Below, one piece after another: positions 13,674 to 17,773 of a DNA stretch of 17,773 nucleotides; positions within the stretch are counted from its first letter, which is position 1, and each line of letters opens with the position of its first letter. The notes below the pieces were generated by a model. It had not been told where the DNA came from. It saw nothing but the letters and a program-made list of their open reading frames with translations, and did no database searches. The stretch is taken from positions 1-17,773 of the forward strand of contig JAEDNL010000027.1 of the NCBI GenBank assembly GCA_016302505.1. Reading direction: 5' to 3'. A program made the translations under genes and the position numbers. Source of the DNA: Bacilli bacterium (GTDB lineage Bacteria; Bacillota_I; Bacilli_A; RF39; UBA660).

Positions 13674-14289
13674 AGTCTTCTCTAAATTGTTGTTTTATTT
13701 CTTTATATACTATATCTCTATTATCAAAGTTATAATCAACTTCACTAGAATACACAAGTTCATCATTTAAAATTTCATCACCTGCATGAATTAAATATTT
13801 ACCATTGCCATCAGCATCATAAATTTTTGATATTAAAGTATAATCTTTTTTATATAGTGCTATACACTTAATACCTAATAAATCAGCTACTGGATTAATT
13901 GATTTAATATGTTTTCCTACAAATGTAGAATTATCTAAAAAACTTAATAAGCTTTCATGTTCTATTAATATATCTTCAAAAGTATTATATTTAATTATAC
14001 TATCAATAAAATTATTACCAAGAGACTTTAAAATTATTTCTTCTCCATTAGTAAGCAATTTATAAAACTTATCACATCTAGAATAATCTAATGACCCTTC
14101 TTTTTTTCTTAAATCTTCTAACAAAGATTCTCTCATCTCATTAATTTCATCAATTGCTTTTTGATTATCTATTTGAGATGTAAAGTCATCCGTAATTTTA
14201 AGTACACCAAATAATATTGGATCCTCATTTATTTTAAATATATCAGGTTTTACTTTTATATAAATATCTCCATTAATAAATACCTCCAT
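13657..14289 (-). CDS. Hypothetical protein, first gene of the metallopeptidase operon
   Basis: 210 residues, not recognised. No signal peptide or membrane span. The first 35 residues look like a beta-strand start (VFINGDIYIKVKPDIF). A helical, charged region follows at about 43-130. The C-terminal third has alternating strands with ALYKKDYTLISKIYDADGNGKY (about 142-163), where DADGNGK resembles a calcium or turn loop. AAAGGA lies 8 bases before ATG 14289, and a near-perfect promoter is at 14326-14354. The 17-base overlap with the metallopeptidase gene strongly suggests the two proteins work together, for instance as partner, inhibitor or substrate adaptor; the sequence does not say which. 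Confidence 0.72.
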   Translation of the reverse strand: MEVFINGDIYIKVKPDIFKINEDPILFGVLKITDDFTSQIDNQKAIDEINEMRESLLEDLRKKEGSLDYSRCDKFYKLLTNGEEIILKSLGNNFIDSIIKYNTFEDILIEHESLLSFLDNSTFVGKHIKSINPVADLLGIKCIALYKKDYTLISKIYDADGNGKYLIHAGDEILNDELVYSSEVDYNFDNRDIVYKEIKQQFREDYGRRL

Positions 14290-14325
14290 ATTAATATTCC
14301 TTTCTGACTCATTAAATTGTCATTT

Positions 14326-14354
14326 ATTATATGTTAAACAATATTTAAAGTCAA
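14326..14354 (-). promoter_or_regulatory. Strong promoter of the metallopeptidase operon
   Basis: Minus strand TTGACT (14354-14349), exactly 17 bases, TATAAT (14331-14326); only one base off consensus. The start codon follows 36 bases later. Confidence 0.8.
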
Positions 14355-14369
14355 TGTAGAATAAATAAT

Positions 14370-15506
14370 CTAACCACCAAATTTTTTATTTAAAAGTCTT
14401 ATTGGTCCTGATTTATCAGTCATCAATTCACTTATTGATTTATCATTATGTATACTATAAATAACATTAGCAACTAAATCGGAGCAGTCACACACTTTAA
14501 GCCATTCTTTTTTTGTATACTCTTCTGGTATATATGATAAATTAGTTGTATATACTGCATCTAATAGTCCAGTTTGATAGTATTTATCAAACATATCAAT
14601 ACCTTTTGTAAATAAAGCATATGTTGCAATAACATAAACCTTTTTAACATTTCTTTTTCTAAGTTCATCTATAACATCAAGCATACTTCCACCACTAGAT
14701 ATCATATCATCTATAACAATAGCCGTTTTTCCTTCTAGATTAGCTGTCCCACAATAATCGTGAGCCACTATTGGATACTTACCATCTACAAGAGTATTAT
14801 AATCTCTTTGTTTAATAAAACTTCCTGCACCTCGTGTAATGTAAGGAGATGCAAATGAATTTAAATATACAGTTCTCCTACCAGTGGCACCAGTATCAGG
14901 AGCAATAAATTCAATATTTTCTATAGTTTCTTTAGGAAGATTATTTATAAATTCATTTAATATTATTTCAGTTGCATAAAAATTATCAAATTCCATATTA
15001 TGAACAGCATGTTCAACACCTTGATCATGAGCATCAAAAGTTATAAAGCTTTTAATACGACTAATATTGTCAAGTTCATGTAAATTCATACCACACATTA
15101 AATTTTCTCTTGTTTGTCTTCTATGTTGCCTTCCCGCGTATAAAAGAGGCATAACTATATTTATACTCGAAGCATGACAATTACAAGCACCTATTCCATC
15201 TTTTAATTGCATCATTAAATCATTAGGGCTAGTGTGATTAATAAATCCATGCATTTTATATTCTATCGAATAATTACCAATATCAGTTAAAAAGAACAAG
15301 TCTTTCCCTCTTACAGTTTCTTTAATTTCTATTTTCATATGACCATCTTCAAAAAAGTTTTGTTTAATTGGTACTATAAAAGTATAATCATTATCATCTA
15401 TTCCATACATATCTAATAACTTCTTATCAATCTTTTGTCCTAACTCATATGCACTATCAAATACTATTAATCTTAATTTCTCATTTTCAATTTGTTTTTT
15501 ACTCAT
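14370..15506 (-). CDS. prs: Ribose-phosphate pyrophosphokinase (PRPP synthase), long divergent type
   Basis: Makes PRPP from ribose 5-phosphate and ATP for nucleotide, His and Trp synthesis. 378 residues, longer than the usual 310-320. Visible family marks: VRGKDLFFL (65-73), SPNDLMMQL (93-101), the ATP-binding region YAGRQHRRQTRENL (123-136; usually YARQDRK), FDAHDQGVEH (157-166), a MEFDNFYAT stretch matching the usual PVDNLxA, and the PRPP loop VIDDMISSGGS (264-274). The extra length is in segments near 74-90, 200-215 and the C-terminus. This longer type occurs in some Clostridia and Mollicutes relatives and may have altered allosteric control; that is inference. ATG 15506 follows AAGGAGTG by 3 bases; an in-frame GTG at 15512 is inside that site. 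Confidence 0.9.
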   Translation of the reverse strand: MSKKQIENEKLRLIVFDSAYELGQKIDKKLLDMYGIDDNDYTFIVPIKQNFFEDGHMKIEIKETVRGKDLFFLTDIGNYSIEYKMHGFINHTSPNDLMMQLKDGIGACNCHASSINIVMPLLYAGRQHRRQTRENLMCGMNLHELDNISRIKSFITFDAHDQGVEHAVHNMEFDNFYATEIILNEFINNLPKETIENIEFIAPDTGATGRRTVYLNSFASPYITRGAGSFIKQRDYNTLVDGKYPIVAHDYCGTANLEGKTAIVIDDMISSGGSMLDVIDELRKRNVKKVYVIATYALFTKGIDMFDKYYQTGLLDAVYTTNLSYIPEEYTKKEWLKVCDCSDLVANVIYSIHNDKSISELMTDKSGPIRLLNKKFGG

Positions 15507-15530
15507 AAACACTCCTTAATAACCATTTTT

Positions 15531-15539
15531 ATTATAACA
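15531..15539 (-). promoter_or_regulatory. prs: Extended -10 promoter of prs
   Basis: TG-T-TATAAT on the minus strand (15539-15531), 25 bases before the start codon. The -35 position falls in the terminator hairpin of the preceding gene and is not consensus. Confidence 0.55.
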
Positions 15540-15542
15540 AAT

Positions 15543-15572
15543 CCAAAATAAAAAGTAACCTAATAGTTACTT
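15543..15572 (-). terminator. Intrinsic terminator of the 11-residue-repeat gene
   Basis: Stem AAGTAAC (15553-15559) with GTTACTT (15566-15572), 6-base loop, followed on the minus strand by TTTATTTTG; one base past the stop codon at 15574. Confidence 0.75.
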
Positions 15573-15573
15573 A

Positions 15574-15984
15574 TTATTTAAACCAACTTAATATTTTGTT
15601 TTTAACTGATTTATAAATGTTGTTTATAGTAGAACCTAATCCTGTATGAGTTTCATGGTTAACCTCATCTTTAACATCATCCATTATTTTATCTAAATTT
15701 TCAATACCTTTTTCAGCATTATCATTTAAGTATTCTATTCCTTCTTCCATATGCTCATCGAAGTATTCTATTCCTTCTTCCATATGCTCATCGAAGTATT
15801 CTTTTCCTTCTTCCATATGGTCTTCTAAATATTCTATTCCTTCTTTCATATGGTCATCGAAGTATTCTTTTCCTTCTTCAACTCTTTGTTCAATCATTTC
15901 ATTATGCTTTTGTACTTTGTCCGCAACAGTAGTATTTTGAGTTTGAACAAATGAGAATAAAGCAGCAATTGTTAATAAATTCAT
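15574..15984 (-). CDS. Acidic protein with six 11-residue helical repeats
   Basis: 136 residues. Residues 3-14 are hydrophobic (LLTIAALFSFVQ) without preceding positive charge, possibly a weak signal or membrane-associating helix. Residues 36-101 are six tandem 11-residue repeats with consensus EEG(I/K)EYxDxHM. The 11-residue period with hydrophobic positions Y, F/L and M suits a long amphipathic helix, as in LEA-type or apolipoprotein-like proteins. The C-terminus (about 115-136) is basic and ends with a Trp-Phe amphipathic helix that may touch membranes. I recognise no family. ATG 15984 has AAGGAGG 5 bases upstream; TTG codons further up are not needed. It has its own strong promoter (16020-16048) and terminator. 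It lies 74 bases from cotE, but a sporulation role is only a guess. Confidence 0.75.
   Translation of the reverse strand: MNLLTIAALFSFVQTQNTTVADKVQKHNEMIEQRVEEGKEYFDDHMKEGIEYLEDHMEEGKEYFDEHMEEGIEYFDEHMEEGIEYLNDNAEKGIENLDKIMDDVKDEVNHETHTGLGSTINNIYKSVKNKILSWFK
15682..15879 (-). repeat. Six tandem 33-base coding repeats
   Basis: Exactly 198 bases, six units of 33. Units three and four are nearly identical at DNA level (shared CTTCTTCCATATGCTCATCG on the plus strand), so the array has expanded recently, in frame, by slippage or unequal exchange. Confidence 0.85.
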
Positions 15985-16019
15985 AATTTCCTCCTTATTG
16001 CCTTTCAAGCAATATAATA

Positions 16020-16048
16020 ATTATAACATATAATGCTTAATTATTCAA
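16020..16048 (-). promoter_or_regulatory. Strong promoter of the repeat-protein gene
   Basis: Minus strand TTGAAT (16048-16043), 17 bases, TATAAT (16025-16020) preceded by TGT. The transcript would begin near 16013 and start with a small hairpin (ATTGC...GCAAT) before AAGGAGG, which may stabilise the message. Confidence 0.75.
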
Positions 16049-16058
16049 TACAATACTC

Positions 16059-16604
16059 TCATTTTACATTTTTTTTATCCTCTAAATAATTTACATTAAC
16101 TTCTTTATCTATTTCATTATTAATTGCATCTTCATCAACTATTATATCATAATCATCCTCATTATTTTGAACAGCTATTTTTATTTTAGCATCTCCTACT
16201 ATTTCGATACCTAATTCTTTAGATATAGTATATTTTATTGTTTTATCTTCATTTGATACATCTATACAAGTTGGATTTTTAAGACTTCTTATTATAATTT
16301 CAGACTCATCATTTAACTCAGCATTAGATTTAACTTTTACTTTAACTTTTTCTTCATAATACATTTTTTTACTAACAACATTTGTCTTTGTATTATTATC
16401 ATAACTATACCAAATATTAATATCATAACTACCATTTATTTTAATATATTCATCATCTTTCCTACCTATTAAATTATGATTAATAACCCAACAACCTAAA
16501 ACAGTATCAACTTTCTCATTAGTATTTAATTCATAATCATTTTTAAAAGTCTTTTTACCCTTACCTATAATAGCTTTAGTAACTATCTCTTTATAATTAT
16601 ACAT
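16059..16604 (-). CDS. cotE: Outer spore-coat morphogenetic protein CotE
   Basis: 181 residues, the same length as B. subtilis CotE. The family marks are clear: an N-terminal YKEIVTKAIIGKGKK (compare YREIITKAVVAKGRK), LGCWVINH (36-43), then GSYDINIWYSYDNNTKTNVV (58-77) and a Val-Lys-rich strand pair, NPTCIDV (110-116), and a very acidic tail. CotE assembles on the forespore surface and directs the outer coat. Its presence implies a sporulating organism or a recent descendant of one. ATG 16604 follows GGAGGG by about 9 bases. Its upstream region has a sigma-K-like promoter (16629-16655) rather than a vegetative one. In B. subtilis cotE follows miaB-ymcA and precedes mutS; here miaB is downstream on the same strand, 14 kb away, with neither ymcA nor mutS in the window. 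Confidence 0.9.
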   Translation of the reverse strand: MYNYKEIVTKAIIGKGKKTFKNDYELNTNEKVDTVLGCWVINHNLIGRKDDEYIKINGSYDINIWYSYDNNTKTNVVSKKMYYEEKVKVKVKSNAELNDESEIIIRSLKNPTCIDVSNEDKTIKYTISKELGIEIVGDAKIKIAVQNNEDDYDIIVDEDAINNEIDKEVNVNYLEDKKNVK

Positions 16605-16628
16605 GATATTGGCCCTCCCTCTCTATAA

Positions 16629-16655
16629 TAGAATATGCAATAAATATGAAAAAGT
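16629..16655 (-). promoter_or_regulatory. cotE: Possible sigma-K (mother-cell) promoter of cotE
   Basis: Minus strand AC (16655-16654), 16 bases, CATATTCTA (16637-16629) preceded by G: it fits AC-N16-CATANNNTA, the Bacillus sigma-K form. B. subtilis cotE is driven by sigma-E and sigma-K. AT-rich sequence makes chance matches likely, so this is suggestive only. Confidence 0.4.
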
Positions 16656-16665
16656 CATAATTTTA

Positions 16666-16695
16666 TTGAAATTTAGCATAATATAGTGCTATATT
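16666..16695 (+). promoter_or_regulatory. Promoter of the acyltransferase gene
   Basis: TTGAAA (16666-16671), an 18-base spacer, then TGC-TATATT (16687-16695). Divergent from cotE. The -10 and the end of the spacer lie within the palindrome at 16678-16697. Confidence 0.55.
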
Positions 16696-16697
16696 AT
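16678..16697. promoter_or_regulatory. Perfect 9-2-9 palindrome over the acyltransferase -10 box
   Basis: ATAATATAG-TG-CTATATTAT, a perfect inverted repeat covering the -10 region. The place is right for a repressor operator; the composition is so AT-rich that chance cannot be dismissed. Confidence 0.4.
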
Positions 16698-16713
16698 ATG
16701 AAAGGTGGTTTTG

Positions 16714-17706
16714 ATGAAAGATAATAGAAAATATGGTTTAGATATAATTAGAATAATTGCTACAATATTAGTGATAGCTGTACATTTTTTCAAAAATACA
16801 CATTACTATGATACCTCTCTTAATTCAATGCCAATGAGAGTACAAAGTATAGTTAGAAACTTTTTTATGATTTGTGTTCCATTATTTATATTACTAACAG
16901 GGTATCTAAATAATAATAAAGAATACAATAAAACTTTTTTTAAAAAGTTATTTAATATATTAATTATTTGGTTATTTTATAGTTTTTTAGAATATTTTAC
17001 AATACAATTAATAAACAATACTCATACATTTAACTTAAAAGATTTAGTATTTTCTATCACATCATTTAAAGCCAGTAGTTATTCTTGGTATATTGAAATG
17101 TATATTGGACTATATTTATTATCTCCTATTGTTAATAATGCATTTGATGTAATGAATGATAAGAATAAAAAAACATTATTGATAATATCCATTATAACTT
17201 TTGTATTACCAACAGCAATAAATGCTTTATTTGATGGAATTTTACATATTCCAAATTGGTGGGTAGAAGTTTATCCATTATGTTACTATATAACTGGTAA
17301 ATACATTAGATATAAAAATTTTAATTTTAAAAAGAAAAATTTAATTCTTTTATTAATATTTACTCAAATAATAACATTTTCATTAAGTTTTATTTGTAAT
17401 ATACATTATAACACTATAACAACTTTTATAAGTACATGTATAATCTTTTTCATATTTTATAACATTGATATTACAAAAAGATGGCAACAAAATACATTAA
17501 AATATTTTTCTTCAATAAGTTTAGATATATATTTTGTTTCAGCCATAGTAGATTATATAATTTATAAAATATTTAACAATCAAATGTTAATTCATCATAT
17601 AGGTCAAGCAAAATGTATAGTATTCGCACCGCTAGTAGTTATAATTATATTTATATTATCAAGTGCCATTGCAAGTATTAGAAAACTTTTAATAAAAGTG
17701 AGATAA
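16714..17706 (+). CDS. Acyltransferase-3 family membrane protein
   Basis: 330 residues with about ten membrane spans. The N-terminus KYGLDIIRIIATILVIAVHFF (about 5-25) is the hallmark of acyltransferase family 3 (OafA/WecH/NodX type): an Arg in the first helix and a conserved His just after it (about residue 23), both thought to be catalytic. 'VPLFILLTGYL' (about 52-62) and 'SSYSWYIEMYIGLYLLSPI' (about 124-142) are also typical. Such proteins transfer acetyl or similar groups to sugars of surface polysaccharide, teichoic acid or peptidoglycan. ATG 16714 is chosen because AAAGGTGG lies 5 bases before it; an in-frame GTG at 16705 is inside that site. It is single, with its own promoter and terminator, and divergent from cotE. 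Confidence 0.88.
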   Translation: MKDNRKYGLDIIRIIATILVIAVHFFKNTHYYDTSLNSMPMRVQSIVRNFFMICVPLFILLTGYLNNNKEYNKTFFKKLFNILIIWLFYSFLEYFTIQLINNTHTFNLKDLVFSITSFKASSYSWYIEMYIGLYLLSPIVNNAFDVMNDKNKKTLLIISIITFVLPTAINALFDGILHIPNWWVEVYPLCYYITGKYIRYKNFNFKKKNLILLLIFTQIITFSLSFICNIHYNTITTFISTCIIFFIFYNIDITKRWQQNTLKYFSSISLDIYFVSAIVDYIIYKIFNNQMLIHHIGQAKCIVFAPLVVIIIFILSSAIASIRKLLIKVR

Positions 17707-17733
17707 GAAGTATTCATTTTGAAGTGATAAAGT

Positions 17734-17773
17734 AAAAGTAGACACATAAAAAGAATGTGATCTGCTTTTATTT
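17734..17773 (+). terminator. Intrinsic terminator of the acyltransferase gene
   Basis: AAAAGTAGA (17734-17742) pairs with TCTGCTTTT (17761-17769), with an inner CACAT/ATGTG stem, one bulged A and a 7-base loop: 14 pairs with one G-U, then ATTT at the window end. Confidence 0.75.

Noticed and set aside
15682..15879. Regular 33-base repeats suggesting a CRISPR array
   Set aside because: The repeats are contiguous without unique spacers, and all stay in frame inside a gene with promoter, ribosome site and terminator.
1..17773. Mollicute-type code with TGA as tryptophan
   Set aside because: cotE ends at TGA in the expected place and all recognised tryptophans are TGG.
1..17773. tRNA, rRNA or known riboswitch genes
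   Set aside because: No GC-richer block, tRNA-like cloverleaf or recognised riboswitch core was seen; all gaps are short and filled with promoters, terminators or the remnants described.

Overview
The window is very AT-rich and gene-dense. Almost every gene lies on the minus strand; only a small HTH gene near 5.9 kb and an acyltransferase at the right end are on the plus strand. The standard genetic code fits: cotE ends on TGA and tryptophan is TGG. Good Shine-Dalgarno sites (AAGGAGG-like), TTGACA/TATAAT promoters often with a TG extension, UvrB, MiaB and a clear CotE spore-coat homologue point to a low-GC member of the Bacilli or a close Firmicutes relative, perhaps one of the very AT-rich gut lineages near the Mollicutes. 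The taxonomic placement is inference.

Layout, left to right. 1-302: start of a HAD-type phosphatase, cut by the window edge. 379-2373: miaB followed by a membrane-anchored protein of unknown function, closed by a terminator. 2434-3276: two tandem paralogous zinc-ribbon membrane proteins. 3334-5289: uvrB, preceded by an 80-base imperfect inverted repeat and a Nudix hydrolase gene. 5900-6603: a small rearranged patch with an HTH gene, a 50-60 residue sortase remnant, and a copy of the uvrB 5' end carrying an exact in-frame 168-base deletion but with its own apparent promoter, RBS and terminator. 6604-9596: a CHAP-domain secreted hydrolase, an unknown helical protein, a DMT-family permease and a DUF1810 protein. 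9648-10988: an arginase-family enzyme and a chagasin-like (I42) lipoprotein. 11038-12959: an ABC exporter preceded by a promoter, a 30-codon ORF and a terminator. 12978-14289: an overlapping two-gene unit encoding an unknown protein and an HEFGH metallopeptidase. 14370-15506: a divergent PRPP synthase. 15574-15984: a protein with six 11-residue repeats. 16059-16604: cotE, with a sigma-K-like promoter. 16714-17706: an acyltransferase-3 membrane protein with its terminator at the window end.

The most interesting element is the leader of the ABC exporter. A near-consensus promoter reads into a 30-codon ORF with a strong RBS, whose stop codon lies in an intrinsic terminator hairpin placed directly before the exporter's RBS. 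There is no room for another promoter, so the exporter must be transcribed through the terminator. Codons 13-17 of the ORF can pair over 12 bp with the 5' arm of the terminator, forming an alternative antiterminator. This is the architecture of ribosome-mediated attenuation, as known for B. subtilis bmrB-bmrCD. The second theme is local genome decay and shuffling around uvrB, which leaves a 38-codon chimeric uvrB mini-ORF and 66-base perfect direct repeats about 1.2 kb apart.
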